DNA of 64,000 nucleotides from Pseudidiomarina woesei (GCF_001418345.1 NZ_LIPW01000005.1:85314-149313), one strand, 5' to 3'; counted from the first letter of the stretch, positions 1-9,073 are shown. Made by a program: numbers and translations. The notes: generated from the sequence alone by a model not told the origin.

Positions 1-154
1 CATCAGCTAGACTCATCGATAAGTCGAGCTGTGCACTTAAAGGCTTAACGGTATTAGTTCGGGTACTAAATAATAGGCATTCATGTCCGTGTCCAATGCC
101 GCTAGCACCTAACATTTGGCCAAGTTGCCCATCACCGACGAACAGAATTTTCAT
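1..154 (-). CDS. purK: N5-carboxyaminoimidazole ribonucleotide synthase, N-terminal fragment
   Basis: Only the first 51 codons are in the window; the gene runs off the left edge. The visible N-terminus begins [16 protein letters not shown], the glycine-rich nucleotide-binding start typical of PurK, the ATP-grasp enzyme that carboxylates AIR to N5-CAIR in purine synthesis. Its ATG overlaps the purE stop codon in an ATGA arrangement, so purE and purK are translationally coupled and supply consecutive steps. The rest of the ATP-grasp fold cannot be seen here. Confidence 0.9.
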   Translation of the reverse strand, partial: MKILFVGDGQLGQMLGASGIGHGHECLLFSTRTNTVKPLSAQLDLSMSLAD

Positions 155-645
155 GCGTCCGGTAACTCCAACTTGGGGCCATTCATCACTTTTTCGCGTT
201 GCTCCGCACGAAATGCATGCACACGTTCACGAACAGCAGCATCGAACGAACCAATAATTTGTGCCGCCAACAACCCGGCATTCGCTGCGCCAGCTTGGCC
301 TACCGCCAATGTACCCACGGCAACACCTTTGGGCATTTGTACAATTGACAATAAACTATCAAGCCCTTTGAGTTGCTTACTTGGAACCGGAACACCTAAC
401 ACAGGAATTGCGGTAAATGCTGCGAGCATGCCTGGTAAATGCGCTGCTCCACCTGCGCCAGCAATCACCACTGGCACACCGTCACGTTCGGCTTGTTCCA
501 TGGTGGTTTTCAATAAATCAGGGGTACGATGAGCAGACACAACCTCTGCGCGCCATTCAACGCCGAGATCTTTAAGCATTTGTGCTGCTTGCTGCATAAC
601 GGGCCAATCGGATTGCGAACCCATGAGAATAAGAACAGGTGCCAT
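151..645 (-). CDS. purE: N5-carboxyaminoimidazole ribonucleotide mutase
   Basis: This 164-residue protein is a class I PurE, which converts N5-CAIR to CAIR in de novo purine synthesis. The family motifs are intact: GSQSDW near residue 9, SAHRTP near residue 37 and the [12 protein letters not shown] substrate loop near residue 62. Length matches the usual 160-170. It lies upstream of and overlaps purK. A sigma-70-like promoter sits about 65-90 bp upstream of the start, between purE and the GGDEF gene. I see no clear PurR operator. Confidence 0.97.
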   Translation of the reverse strand: MAPVLILMGSQSDWPVMQQAAQMLKDLGVEWRAEVVSAHRTPDLLKTTMEQAERDGVPVVIAGAGGAAHLPGMLAAFTAIPVLGVPVPSKQLKGLDSLLSIVQMPKGVAVGTLAVGQAGAANAGLLAAQIIGSFDAAVRERVHAFRAEQREKVMNGPKLELPDA

Positions 646-708
646 TGTTTGCTCCGTGTTTGCTACATGAGTGATTACATGAGCGACTAGGTGTTTTTAA
701 AGCAGCGA

Positions 709-737
709 ATTGTAACGGTGACAAGCCTTTGGTGCAA
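709..737 (-). promoter_or_regulatory. Predicted sigma-70 promoter of purEK
   Basis: On the minus strand TTGCAC (737-732) is followed after exactly 17 bp by TACAAT (714-709), upstream of purE. The -35 box abuts the stop codon of the GGDEF gene, so purEK probably has its own start rather than depending on read-through. Confidence 0.55.
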
Positions 738-739
738 AT

Positions 740-1753
740 TTATTGAGCAATTCTCAATCGATTCCGTCCATCGCTTTTTGCTTTGTCTTTCGCCGCATCC
801 ACTCGCTCTAACCAATCACCCCAGCTTTGGCCTTTACGCCATTGAGCCACTCCGGCACTTGCTGTCACTGTTGTCATCATGCTTTTAATTGCGAACGGTT
901 CATGACGCAAACCATCAAGAACTTCACCCGCTAAAACAGCGGCTTGCTTAATATCGGTATTCGGGAAAATAATCAAAAACTCGGCGCCACCGCTACGCAG
1001 CGCAATGTCATTGTGACGGCAGTAACGCATGATTCGTTTCGCAGTTTCTTTTAAAACTTCATCACCAAACATGTAGCCAAATTTATCGTTCACACTGCGA
1101 AATGAGTCTAAATCGAGCATCATAAGGCTCACCGGTTGCACGCTGCGCTCGGCCTGTTGCAACGATTGTTGTAGCATGTCGTTCACATAGTCGCGACGGT
1201 AGAAGCCAGTAAGCGGGTCGGTTGCATACAGCTTGGTAATATTGCGCTGCATGTAACTCATCATCATCAAAAACACTCCACCGACACCTATTAGTACTAA
1301 CATCGACAGGCCAATACGCCAAGCGTATTCAAACGGTAAAAAATTGTACATTACGGCCGCAAAAAGCGCGTAAATTAGCATAATGACCAGCACAAAAATG
1401 GTCTTATCAAACATAAAGAAGACCATCGCCAGCACTGGGTACATCCAATAAACCCCCATCATACCTGTTGATGTCATCGACACGCTGACTAAGGTTCCTA
1501 ATGCACAAATAAATAGAAAGTTTATCCATTGAGGCGCAAGTTCATTGCGATAAATAACTCCGGTAAGAATGAAAGCTAAAGCGACACAAGTTAACGCACC
1601 GGCTTCTAGCCAGCGCGACTGCGCAACTAAAATGCCAGCCAATACCAACACCACAAGCCCAACACCAAAGTAAATTGTGCGCATGGCTACAAGGCGAAAT
1701 TGCTGCCATAAATTAAGGTTGCCTAAGGGGTAGGCGGCTGATGCTGTGTTCAT
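740..1753 (-). CDS. Membrane GGDEF-domain protein with degenerate GGAEF active site
   Basis: This 337-residue protein has about five or six hydrophobic segments in residues 20-168 and a C-terminal GGDEF domain (about 178-335). The signature at 255-259 reads GGAEF, so the metal- and catalysis-related acidic residue (D or E) of GGDEF is an alanine. The inhibitory I-site RxxD is kept (RHND, 246-249, five residues before the signature). From family knowledge such proteins usually cannot make c-di-GMP but can bind it, so a receptor role is the best inference. It starts 2 bp after the end of a paralogue with an intact GGEEF, and the membrane parts are alike (YWMYP here, YWAYP there). A single-base change (GCC versus GAC) separates it from a canonical site. 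Confidence 0.88.
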   Translation of the reverse strand: MNTASAAYPLGNLNLWQQFRLVAMRTIYFGVGLVVLVLAGILVAQSRWLEAGALTCVALAFILTGVIYRNELAPQWINFLFICALGTLVSVSMTSTGMMGVYWMYPVLAMVFFMFDKTIFVLVIMLIYALFAAVMYNFLPFEYAWRIGLSMLVLIGVGGVFLMMMSYMQRNITKLYATDPLTGFYRRDYVNDMLQQSLQQAERSVQPVSLMMLDLDSFRSVNDKFGYMFGDEVLKETAKRIMRYCRHNDIALRSGGAEFLIIFPNTDIKQAAVLAGEVLDGLRHEPFAIKSMMTTVTASAGVAQWRKGQSWGDWLERVDAAKDKAKSDGRNRLRIAQ

Positions 1754-1755
1754 AG

Positions 1756-2766
1756 TTAAATTTCCGTGTAACCTTCAGCCACACATACTTGGTTGCGGCC
1801 TTTGCGTTTTGCTTCAAGTAAAGCAGTATCGGCACTGTTTATCCACTCAGCCCAAGACTGCTCAGCCCGTAACTGCGCAACACCAATACTCACTGTTAAA
1901 TGCACTTGTACATCTTTACCGTCAAAGGGTTCATCCGCCACCGTCGAAAGCAATTTTTGTGCAACCTTTTCGGCTTCTGACAAATCGGTTTCCGGCAATA
2001 CCACTAAAAATTCTTCGCCACCTACTCGAAACAACTGATCGTTCACGCGTAGCCGTTGTTTTAATCGCTTAGCAAGTTGTTTTAGCATTTGGTCACCAAA
2101 AAGGTGCCCGTATTTATCGTTGAGCAACTTAAAATGGTCTAAGTCAAGCATTAGCAAACTCGCGGACCTATTGTAGCGCTTGAAACTTGCAAGCAGCTCA
2201 TTGAGTACCCCGGTTAGCCTGTGGCGGTTTTGCAACCCCGTTAAGGTGTCGGTAATAACCAGCTGATGCAATAAACGCTGCATTCGACCAAGCATCACCA
2301 CAAAAACACTGCCCAAAACTAGAATTACGCTCAACGACGCCGTGATACGCCACGCATCATCCAGCTCCATAAACGAAATTGCCGCAGCGCTGATGGCTAC
2401 AGTAATTGTCATGGCTAGGGCTATGGCATAACCATCACGAAACATAAAAAAACTAGAAACTAATAATGGGTAAGCCCAGTAAATGCCAATAACGCCGTTT
2501 TGTTTAATGGACATTGCACAGATAGCGGTCAGCAGCACCATAAACAGTAGCCGCCAGTAATTTGGAATACGTTGCGCACGAAATGTGTAGGCAATGGCCG
2601 CAAACACTATGGCCGCGGTGAACATGACCGCCGCCTGCAAATAATGATTTAGCCACAGTTGCGCCCCGGTTAAACCTAGCAACGTCACCGCACCCGCCCA
2701 CACCATGTTGCGAGTTACTTTATTGCGGAAATTTTGCAGTAACGTATCGGCCGATTTATCGGTCAT
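1756..2766 (-). CDS. Membrane diguanylate cyclase (GGEEF)
   Basis: This 336-residue protein has about six hydrophobic segments (residues 20-160) and a C-terminal GGDEF domain with an intact GGEEF signature (249-253) and an RVND I-site (240-243). It should condense two GTP into c-di-GMP under product inhibition. I chose the ATG at 2766 because AGAAGGA lies about 9 bp upstream; an in-frame ATG at 2820 would add 18 residues. It is the upstream member of a tandem pair of paralogues, probably an operon. The membrane sensor domain is not one I can name and its signal is unknown. Confidence 0.9.
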   Translation of the reverse strand: MTDKSADTLLQNFRNKVTRNMVWAGAVTLLGLTGAQLWLNHYLQAAVMFTAAIVFAAIAYTFRAQRIPNYWRLLFMVLLTAICAMSIKQNGVIGIYWAYPLLVSSFFMFRDGYAIALAMTITVAISAAAISFMELDDAWRITASLSVILVLGSVFVVMLGRMQRLLHQLVITDTLTGLQNRHRLTGVLNELLASFKRYNRSASLLMLDLDHFKLLNDKYGHLFGDQMLKQLAKRLKQRLRVNDQLFRVGGEEFLVVLPETDLSEAEKVAQKLLSTVADEPFDGKDVQVHLTVSIGVAQLRAEQSWAEWINSADTALLEAKRKGRNQVCVAEGYTEI

Positions 2767-2931
2767 GGCCAGCATCCTTCTGACACAGGGAGCCTTAGAA
2801 TAAGGACCAAAGTTTAACATACGGTCTTCAAACTATAGCGTAGCATTAGGAATAGCAATATGTTTACGGCATAATCAAGTCATAAACTCTGGCGTTCAAA
2901 CTAAACAAAAGTAATTAGAGGAAGCAACCCC

Positions 2932-3480
2932 ATGCTCATGCAAGTTGATCAAAGCGTTCTCGTTATTGTCGATGCTCAGGAGAAGTTGGCACCGGTTATT
3001 CACCAACGTGACTTGTTGATTGCGCGTATGCGCTGGCTTGGGGAAATTGCTAATGAGTTGGATGTTCCTGTTTTAGTCACAGAACAATATCCAAAGGGTT
3101 TAGGTATTAGTGTTGATGACTTAGCGGGTGTGATTGAAAATGCTCAAGTAGTTGAAAAATTGCACTTTAGCGCCATGCAAGAACCAAATTTTGTCAATGC
3201 TCTCAGTGATATATCGCGCCCACAAGTGGTGTTGGTGGGCATGGAAACTCACGTTTGTATTTTGCAAACGGCGCTCGATTTAATGGCCGACGACTACCAA
3301 GTGTTCGTGGTGGAAGACGCTGTAGGCTCACGCCGCGACAGTGATAAGCAAACAGCGTTAAAGCGTATGCGCCAAGAAGGGGTGGTCATTATTTCGTCAG
3401 AAATGGCAGCCTATGAATGGCTGCATCGTTCAGGCACAGACCAGTTCCGTCACATTACCAAGAATTGGATTCGCGGCTAG
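2932..3480 (+). CDS. Isochorismatase-family cysteine hydrolase
   Basis: This 182-residue protein belongs to the isochorismatase-like hydrolase superfamily. The catalytic triad is visible: Asp in VDAQEK (about residue 14), Lys in VEKLHFSA (about 75) and Cys in METHVCILQTA (about 110), with the usual cis-peptide-type VGMETH stretch before it. Members of this single-domain group hydrolyse small amides or related compounds; the substrate cannot be read from sequence. A GAGGAAG ribosome site precedes the ATG. The gene is single and divergent from the GGDEF pair. Confidence 0.9.
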   Translation: MLMQVDQSVLVIVDAQEKLAPVIHQRDLLIARMRWLGEIANELDVPVLVTEQYPKGLGISVDDLAGVIENAQVVEKLHFSAMQEPNFVNALSDISRPQVVLVGMETHVCILQTALDLMADDYQVFVVEDAVGSRRDSDKQTALKRMRQEGVVIISSEMAAYEWLHRSGTDQFRHITKNWIRG

Positions 3481-3509
3481 ATCTTGTCGGGGCGTTAATA
3501 ATTCTTTAA

Positions 3510-3537
3510 TTGACAGTAAGTAAGATCAGCGTATACT
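3510..3537 (+). promoter_or_regulatory. Predicted sigma-70 promoter of the cold shock gene
   Basis: TTGACA (3510-3515) and TATACT (3532-3537) are separated by 16 bp. Transcription from here would give a leader of roughly 140 nt before the cold shock ATG at 3684, the long 5' UTR typical of cspA-type genes, whose folding controls translation on temperature shift. I did not identify a cold box by sequence. Confidence 0.65.
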
Positions 3538-3683
3538 GACGGTCGCTAGAAAAAATTCGGCTGTCTAATTGTGGCCTGTTACGAAGTCTATTGCTGTACC
3601 TCGTTTTGTAAGTCCCCAAGTACTACACGTAATTTTTATTAGCAATACCCTAGATTTTCACATGCACTACGAGGAATCACAGC

Positions 3684-3890
3684 ATGTCTACAGTAACTGG
3701 TAAAGTAAAATTCTTTAACGAAGCTAAAGGTTTCGGTTTCATCGAGCAAGAGCAAGGCGCTGACGTATTCGTACATTTCTCAGCTATCCAATCAGACGGT
3801 TTCAAAACCTTAGCTGAAGGCCAAACTGTTCAGTTCACTATTGAGCAAGGTCCTAAAGGCCCACAGGCTTCTAACGTAGTTCCTATGTAA
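3684..3890 (+). CDS. Cold shock protein, CspA family
   Basis: A 68-residue single cold-shock domain. The RNA-binding motifs RNP1 (KGFGFIEQ, residues 15-22) and RNP2 (VFVHFSAI, about 28-35) are intact. Such proteins bind single-stranded RNA or DNA and act as RNA chaperones. Length is typical. GAGGA lies 8 bp before the ATG. The gene stands alone with its own promoter, a long leader and a strong terminator. Which csp paralogue this is cannot be decided from one copy. Confidence 0.96.
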   Translation: MSTVTGKVKFFNEAKGFGFIEQEQGADVFVHFSAIQSDGFKTLAEGQTVQFTIEQGPKGPQASNVVPM

Positions 3891-3918
3891 TTACGTTTCT
3901 TCTAGCGAAGAATTCCCA

Positions 3919-3946
3919 AAGGCCGCTCATTGAGCGGCCTTTTTTA
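3919..3946 (+). terminator. Rho-independent terminator after the cold shock gene
   Basis: GGCCGCTCA (3921-3929) pairs with TGAGCGGCC (3931-3939), followed by a run of Ts and preceded by AAA. It ends the cold shock transcript. Its right side touches the end of cysE on the other strand, so it may also limit convergent transcription. Confidence 0.9.
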
Positions 3947-4768
3947 TTTCTGGCTTTCCTTTTGCTTTGCCTTTTGGCCTGATTTTTGGCGCAGTTCTGC
4001 GGCCTTCTGCTCTTCGGTCACAAAGTCCATATCGTCAAGCTGTACTTCTGGAATCTCCTCACAAACGCTGCCCCCCAGTTTATTAACCGCACAACATAAG
4101 TCAGCAACCTTTTGGTCAAGAACATGAACATGGTCTAGCATACGACCAATTGCAGTTGCCACAGGGTCAGGGTTATCGGCGGAAATAGCATAAGCATCAA
4201 AGCCGTATTGCTTCGCAATTTGCTCGCGGCGCTTTTGCACTTCACTACTACTTTTCGTTGCACTGGCTACACGCGCTGGAATACCGACCACGGTCACCTC
4301 TGCGGGAACATCTTTTACCACCACTGCATTAGAGCCAATACGGGCGTTCTCTCCTACTTCAATAGGCCCGAGCACTTTCGCACCTGCACCAATAACCACG
4401 CCGTTTTTTAGCGTTGGATGGCGCTTACCATGATTCCAACTTGTGCCGCCAAGCGTAACCCCATGATAAATAGTTACATCATCACCAATTTCTGCGGTTT
4501 CACCAATAACAACACCCATGCCATGATCAATGAAGAAACGCCGCCCAATGCGTGCTCCTGGGTGAATTTCGATACCTGTAAACCACCGCGACAAAGTAGA
4601 TACAAACCGCGCTAGCCAAAGCAAACGCCAAAGCCACAAGCGATGTGCTACACGGTGCCACCAAATAGCGTGGAGCCCTGGGTAAGTCGTTAATACCTCA
4701 AAGGCATTGCGCGCAGCTGGGTCTCGCGCAAAAACACTTTTGATATCTTCTCGAATACGATTAAACAT
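3944..4768 (-). CDS. cysE: Serine O-acetyltransferase
   Basis: This 274-residue enzyme transfers acetyl from acetyl-CoA to L-serine, the first committed step of cysteine synthesis. An N-terminal helical SATase domain (about 1-65) is followed by left-handed beta-helix hexapeptide repeats: HPGARIG, the [19 protein letters not shown] stretch with the catalytic His-Asp region, VTLGGTSW and KRHPTL. After VVGIPARV (about 185) a charged C-terminal tail of about 85 residues follows, with a K/Q-rich end; family members often have variable tails here. The gene converges on the cold shock gene. Confidence 0.95.
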   Translation of the reverse strand: MFNRIREDIKSVFARDPAARNAFEVLTTYPGLHAIWWHRVAHRLWLWRLLWLARFVSTLSRWFTGIEIHPGARIGRRFFIDHGMGVVIGETAEIGDDVTIYHGVTLGGTSWNHGKRHPTLKNGVVIGAGAKVLGPIEVGENARIGSNAVVVKDVPAEVTVVGIPARVASATKSSSEVQKRREQIAKQYGFDAYAISADNPDPVATAIGRMLDHVHVLDQKVADLCCAVNKLGGSVCEEIPEVQLDDMDFVTEEQKAAELRQKSGQKAKQKESQK

Positions 4769-4944
4769 GAAAGCAGAAACCTTTGGCTGATTTAGACGCC
4801 TAGTATACCAATTTATCGCTATTCTGCGTTAGTAAAGCGAGAAAAAGCGCCTAATGGCCACCATATACGTTGACCGCATAGTGATCCGATCGCTATGGTG
4901 TAAGCTAAATAAACTATAACAAATAGCTCAGGAAGGAATTAACC

Positions 4945-6219
4945 ATGCGACGTTTACTTACCTTGACCGTGGCACTTGGATTTACCAGTGTCAGCCACGC
5001 TGATACCTTGGTTTATGCGGGTACACTTATTGATGGCACCCAAGCAAATCCGAAAACGGATATGACCATTGTTATTGATAACGGGAAAATAACCGCCATT
5101 GAAAAAGGGTTCAAGGAACCGACAGCGAACGATTTAGTGATCGATCGTCGACAAGGTACTGTCATGCCTGGCTTTATAGACATGCATACTCATTTAACGT
5201 CGCAGTTAGGCCCCGGTAGCTATATGCACAAGTTCACCCACAGCGCTGCTGACGTTACTTTAGATGCTGTTAATTACGCCAATAAGACACTTATGGCCGG
5301 TTTTACCACGGTTCGAGATTTAGGCGACTCATACAACGCCAGTATCGCGCTTCGTAACGCGGTTAATGCCGGCAAAGTTGTAGGCCCGCGCATTTATACC
5401 GCCGGCAAATCATTAGCGACAACCGGTGGCCACGCTGACCCCACTAACGGTGCATATAAAGGTCTTTATGAAAGCCCAAGCCCTGCAGATGGTGTTTTAA
5501 ATGGCCCTTACGAGGCCCGTGAAGCGGTTCGCGCCCGTTATCAAGACGGTGCAGACCTTATTAAGCTGACCGTAACTGGGGGCGTTTTGAGTGTTGCCAA
5601 AAGTGGGCAGAATCCCCAATTTATGACAGATGAACTGGAGTCAGTTGTTCAAACCGCCAAAGACTATGGCATGAAGGTGACCGTTCATGCGCATGGCAAA
5701 GAGGGCATGTTGCGCGCAATTGCAGCGGGCGTGAACTCTATCGAGCATGGTACCTATATGGACGCTGAAGTAATGACAGCGATGAAGAAAAAAAATGTGT
5801 ACTTCGTGCCAACCATCACTGCAGGTCGTTCGGTGGCCGATCGGGCGAAAATCGATGGTTTCTTCCCTGATATTGTACGCCCGAAAGCGGCTGCAATTGG
5901 CCCTAAAATTCAGTCAACATTCGCTGAGGCATACAAAGCTGGGGTAAAAATTGCGTTTGGCACCGACGCCGGGGTTTTCGATCACGGTGAAAACTATCGT
6001 GAGTTTATTTACATGGTAGAAGCTGGCATGCCACCTTTGACAGCGATTCGCAGTGCAACAGCGGAAGCGGCGAAACTATTAGGTGTGGACGATATTGGAA
6101 CAATTGAAGTAGGAAAACGTGCGGACGTCGTCGCCGTTGAAGGTAACCCGCTAAACAATATTGAATTGCTCAGCGGCGTCAACTTGGTTATCAAAGACGG
6201 TAAAGTTTACAAGCAATAA
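4945..6219 (+). CDS. Secreted metal-dependent amidohydrolase (imidazolonepropionase/prolidase-like)
   Basis: This 424-residue protein begins with a signal peptide ([19 protein letters not shown]) and is predicted to be periplasmic. It is an amidohydrolase-superfamily TIM barrel with a binuclear metal site: HTH at 81-83, a probable carboxylated Lys in LIKLTVTGG (K207), His in VHAHG (about 248-250), IEHGT (H268) and Asp in FGTDAG (D341). It is closest in pattern to the bacterial Xaa-Pro / Xaa-Arg dipeptidase group of amidohydrolases, suggesting peptide scavenging; the true substrate is not shown. An AGGAAGGAATT ribosome site precedes the ATG. Its stop abuts the convergent DUF2489 gene. Confidence 0.9.
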   Translation: MRRLLTLTVALGFTSVSHADTLVYAGTLIDGTQANPKTDMTIVIDNGKITAIEKGFKEPTANDLVIDRRQGTVMPGFIDMHTHLTSQLGPGSYMHKFTHSAADVTLDAVNYANKTLMAGFTTVRDLGDSYNASIALRNAVNAGKVVGPRIYTAGKSLATTGGHADPTNGAYKGLYESPSPADGVLNGPYEAREAVRARYQDGADLIKLTVTGGVLSVAKSGQNPQFMTDELESVVQTAKDYGMKVTVHAHGKEGMLRAIAAGVNSIEHGTYMDAEVMTAMKKKNVYFVPTITAGRSVADRAKIDGFFPDIVRPKAAAIGPKIQSTFAEAYKAGVKIAFGTDAGVFDHGENYREFIYMVEAGMPPLTAIRSATAEAAKLLGVDDIGTIEVGKRADVVAVEGNPLNNIELLSGVNLVIKDGKVYKQ

Positions 6220-6220
6220 C

Positions 6221-6685
6221 TTAACCAAAGTCTTTCAGCAGCTGGCGGACGTCTTGCAAAATGACGTCTTCCAGTTCTTGTTCATACCCTTCGCGTTCAC
6301 TATCCATTTTACGGATTTCTTGTTTAGGATATTGCTTGCGTGCTTCATGCGTAGGCATGTGTTTAATACGTTCATACATGTCGTGCAACGCCGGATAACG
6401 AGCCGCATATTTAGCCTCAACGGACTCAACGCGCAGGTCAAGCAGCACCACTAAGCGCAAAGCACCTTCAGACAACGGGCATTGGCCTTGGTCCATGGCT
6501 TTGGCGATAGTCACTATGCTTTCATGCAGGTTTTCGTTGCGCTTTGCTAAGGCATCGTCGCGGCGTTGGTTCTGCTGTTTTAGCTGCCCTAACAGGCGCC
6601 CCGCGTAAAACGCTAGCGCGCAAATAATTACAATGCCGACTAATGCTGCAATCCAAGCCCACAATGGCAAGCTGCTATCTGTCAT
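6221..6685 (-). CDS. DUF2489 family membrane-anchored protein
   Basis: About 154 residues with one N-terminal transmembrane segment (WAWIAALVGIVIICALAFYA) and a charged, helical cytoplasmic part. It matches the pattern of DUF2489, a gammaproteobacterial family of unknown function often next to yihI. I took the ATG at 6685, which overlaps the end of yihI by 11 bp; an ATG at 6709 is also in frame. The coupling suggests co-translation with yihI. No catalytic motif is visible. Confidence 0.8.
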   Translation of the reverse strand: MTDSSLPLWAWIAALVGIVIICALAFYAGRLLGQLKQQNQRRDDALAKRNENLHESIVTIAKAMDQGQCPLSEGALRLVVLLDLRVESVEAKYAARYPALHDMYERIKHMPTHEARKQYPKQEIRKMDSEREGYEQELEDVILQDVRQLLKDFG

Positions 6686-7193
6686 CGTCACCCTCAAATT
6701 CGTTGTCAAATTCTAGGTCATCGAAATCATCATCGCTGTCGTCAATTTCAATGCCTAATTGGTCAGCAAGTTGTGCAAAGCGTTCTGTGCGCTCTTCAAC
6801 ATAACGTGCTTCGTTGGCAGAAAGTTCATCGCCCTCGTCCGCACGGTCAAGCAACGCCTGCAAGCGCTCATCGTTTTCAATGGCATTTAGCTCAGCCAAA
6901 GCTGCCTTACGGTCAAACGCAGGCTTAGTCGCTTCTTCTAACTGGTCAGGATGGATAAGTTGAATAGGCTTTTTACTACCGAACCGTGGGTCTTCTGACG
7001 CCTGCCTACCGGCTGCACCTGACGATTGCCGCTGATCATTGCTAACATTGAAGCGGCTACCCGGTTTACGCCCCTTATTTTTGTGCGGCGCTTTAGCCGG
7101 CGCTTTCGCGCGGCTTGGCTTTTCCCATTCAGGTTGAGTTTTTTTGGCCGCAGCAAGTGGGCCAGTTTTGCGAGTCTTTTTGACGCGAGTCAT
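6675..7193 (-). CDS. yihI: Der GTPase-activating protein YihI
   Basis: About 172 residues: a basic N-terminal half beginning MTRVKKTRKTGPLAA and rich in K, R and P, then an acidic C-terminus with long D/E runs. This layout is typical of YihI, which stimulates the GTPase of Der (EngA) and so influences 50S ribosome maturation. I chose the ATG at 7193, where the family start lies; an upstream in-frame ATG exists at 7229. engB, another ribosome-assembly GTPase gene, lies 1.2 kb away, as yihI and engB are also close in E. coli. Confidence 0.88.
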   Translation of the reverse strand: MTRVKKTRKTGPLAAAKKTQPEWEKPSRAKAPAKAPHKNKGRKPGSRFNVSNDQRQSSGAAGRQASEDPRFGSKKPIQLIHPDQLEEATKPAFDRKAALAELNAIENDERLQALLDRADEGDELSANEARYVEERTERFAQLADQLGIEIDDSDDDFDDLEFDNEFEGDDDR

Positions 7194-7252
7194 GTGTGCT
7201 TCCAGAACAGGTGAATTTGAAACTAGCACATAGTTTACCTGATCTTGCAGAC

Positions 7253-7346
7253 AATAAAAAAGGCGATGTTTCCATCGCCTGATTTATTCTCAATCTTTCA
7301 CACAGCGCACGTGCGATTTCGAGAACGGTTGTCATTATCTTCCATG
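7253..7346 (-). ncRNA. Candidate small RNA of about 90 nt ending in a strong terminator
   Basis: On the minus strand a perfect TATAAT (7358-7353) lies about 75 bp before a hairpin GGCGATG-loop-CATCGCC (7262-7280) followed by six Ts, a textbook Rho-independent terminator. Nothing coding of confidence lies in between, although a short in-frame ATG peptide (MTTVLEIARALCERL...) starts near 7335 and runs through the terminator toward yihI. A -35 box is weak. Alternatives are a leader or attenuator of yihI. Identity is unknown; it does not look like Spot 42. Confidence 0.4.
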
Positions 7347-7471
7347 TTTTTAATTATAACGTCCGTGAGCTTTTTATTATTATTGTTATTAGTTAAAGCG
7401 CATTAACTCAAGCTCTGTTCTTATTATTGTGCTTGGTTAAAAGGCGGCCTCCTGGCCGTGTTTTTATTCCC

Positions 7472-7528
7472 TGGATTTTAATTCTTAACTTAGCTAAGCC
7501 TTATTCTACGTGGCTTCGCTAAAATCCA
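7472..7528. repeat. Imperfect 57-bp hairpin in the yihI-cytochrome c4 gap
   Basis: TGGATTTTA (7472-7480) pairs with TAAAATCCA (7520-7528), and inside it GCTAAGCC pairs with GGCTTCGC after a 12-nt bulge. Just to the left a smaller hairpin CGGCC-TCCT-GGCCG (7445-7458) is followed by TGTTTTT. The 350-bp stretch 7335-7690 has no gene I can support; it is AT-rich with these structures. It could be a structured RNA region or the remains of an inverted-repeat element. Confidence 0.5.
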
Positions 7529-7663
7529 ATGGCATTCAATGTACTTATTCGTGGCAAATTATCAATGATTATTATGTTCTAAAAACGAGTTTCTTTATTA
7601 CTTTTTGTCCAAGTCCGCGTAAACAGAGCGATTTTGTGACTGTTTTTTTGCAACAAAAAAACA

Positions 7664-7689
7664 AAAAAGGCAGCGAAAGCTGCCTTTTT
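7664..7689 (-). terminator. Terminator downstream of cytochrome c4
   Basis: GGCAGC-GAAA-GCTGCC (7669-7684) has T-runs on both sides when read on either strand. On the minus strand it lies directly after the cytochrome c4 stop and is followed by a T-rich tract. Confidence 0.88.
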
Positions 7690-7693
7690 CTGC

Positions 7694-8320
7694 TTAGTAC
7701 AAGCCTTGAATATACTGCGAAAGAATCTCGATATCTTTGTCAGTTAGCTTGCTAGCCACGTCGCGCATCATGTTATTCATGTCGTTTGCACGCTCACCAC
7801 TGCGGAACAATTCTAACTGGGCTTTGGTATAAGCAGCGTGTTGACCAGAAATATCTGGGAAGTTGGCCAATGCCATACCGTCGCCACGCGGACCATGACA
7901 AGCCGCACAAGCCGCAATGCCGCGAGACTCATCGCCGGCAACAAAAAGCTTCTTGCCAGCAGCAATCACGTCTTCAGGGGCGCTACCGCCTTCCATTTCT
8001 TGTAAAGCGTAATACGCCGCCAAGTCCGCCATGTCTTGCTCACTCAGCATCATGACTTGACCTTGCATGATGGCGTTAACACGGCCTTGCTCGCCGCCAG
8101 TTTCAGCTGCAAGCTTATAATCTTTTAACTGTTTGAACAGGTAGCCCTCATGCTGGCCGGCAATTTTCGGATACATGTCTGATGGCGCATTACCATCGGG
8201 CCCGTGACAAGCGCTACATACCGCTGCTTTTTGTTGTCCTGCTTCAGCGTCACCGGTTGCTGCCATAGCGACACCTGTTAAGCCAAGGTACAGGCCGACG
8301 AACATTGCGATTTTTTTCAT
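7694..8320 (-). CDS. Diheme cytochrome c4
   Basis: This 208-residue protein has a signal peptide (cleavage likely after VAMA) and two cytochrome c domains, each with a CxxCH heme site: CSACH in the first and CAACH in the second half. Each has a distal Met candidate. This is the cytochrome c4 family, a periplasmic membrane-associated electron carrier that feeds terminal oxidases such as cbb3. The start at 8320 gives a proper signal peptide; an upstream in-frame ATG at 8368 would not. It is divergent from engB, as in many gammaproteobacteria. Confidence 0.95.
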   Translation of the reverse strand: MKKIAMFVGLYLGLTGVAMAATGDAEAGQQKAAVCSACHGPDGNAPSDMYPKIAGQHEGYLFKQLKDYKLAAETGGEQGRVNAIMQGQVMMLSEQDMADLAAYYALQEMEGGSAPEDVIAAGKKLFVAGDESRGIAACAACHGPRGDGMALANFPDISGQHAAYTKAQLELFRSGERANDMNNMMRDVASKLTDKDIEILSQYIQGLY

Positions 8321-8434
8321 GATCGATATCTCTGCTCTGGATGTTGTAACAGACGCTATTTTACACAAAAGTTGTAAGGATTAAACGTCTAATCATGATA
8401 CTATGTGGTTTCAATTGAGGTCTTAAACACGTCT

Positions 8435-9073
8435 ATGAACACCACGTTGAACTTTCAACCCACAAAATTTATCACGAGCGCTGCGAATATTCGACAGTTG
8501 CCTGACGATGCCGGCGTCGAAATTGCGTTCGCTGGTCGCTCCAATGCAGGTAAATCAAGCGCATTAAATACTATTACGCGCCAAAAAGCATTAGCGCGCA
8601 CCAGTAAAACGCCTGGCCGCACGCAACTTATTAATGTGTTTGAAGTTACTGAAGGTAAACGCTTAATCGATTTGCCAGGCTACGGCTATGCCAAAGTGCC
8701 GTTGGCGGTAAAAGAAAAATGGAACTTGGCGCTTAGCGAATACTTACAGAAACGTCAGTCGTTGCGTGGCCTTGTATTATTGATGGATATTCGTCACCCA
8801 TACCGTGACACCGATCAGGATTTACTGCATTGGGCAACCGACTGCGGTATTCCGGTGCTGGTGTTGCTAACCAAAGCCGATAAGTTAAAGCCTAGCCAGC
8901 GTAAAAGCACGCTGCTACAGGCTCGTGAAGCCGCGTTAGTGTTTGGTGATGGTGTTCAGGTAGAAATGTTCTCGTCGCACAATAAATTAGGTCTACCTCA
9001 AGTTGAGGTTATTCTTTCCAACTGGCTGAACACCCCAGCAGATGCAACGGTTAACGCCGATGCAGCAGAGTGA
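8435..9073 (+). CDS. engB: Ribosome biogenesis GTP-binding protein EngB (YsxC/YihA)
   Basis: This 212-residue small GTPase is needed for 50S assembly. G1 is [10 protein letters not shown]3 DLPGYG and G4 TKADK, all intact. I took the ATG at 8435 because the family begins [16 protein letters not shown]; a GTG at 8405 would add ten residues. Its end overlaps the start of the DMT transporter gene, so the two are likely co-transcribed. It lies divergent from cytochrome c4. Confidence 0.95.
   Translation: MNTTLNFQPTKFITSAANIRQLPDDAGVEIAFAGRSNAGKSSALNTITRQKALARTSKTPGRTQLINVFEVTEGKRLIDLPGYGYAKVPLAVKEKWNLALSEYLQKRQSLRGLVLLMDIRHPYRDTDQDLLHWATDCGIPVLVLLTKADKLKPSQRKSTLLQAREAALVFGDGVQVEMFSSHNKLGLPQVEVILSNWLNTPADATVNADAAE

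Noticed and set aside
116..532. Long plus-strand open frame opposite purE
   Set aside because: Mirror frame of a well-identified gene with codon bias of purE; no ribosome site or family.
7129..7335. Minus-strand frame beginning MTTVLEIARALCERL
   Set aside because: It runs through a strong terminator and into yihI in another frame; considered part of the candidate small RNA or leader instead.
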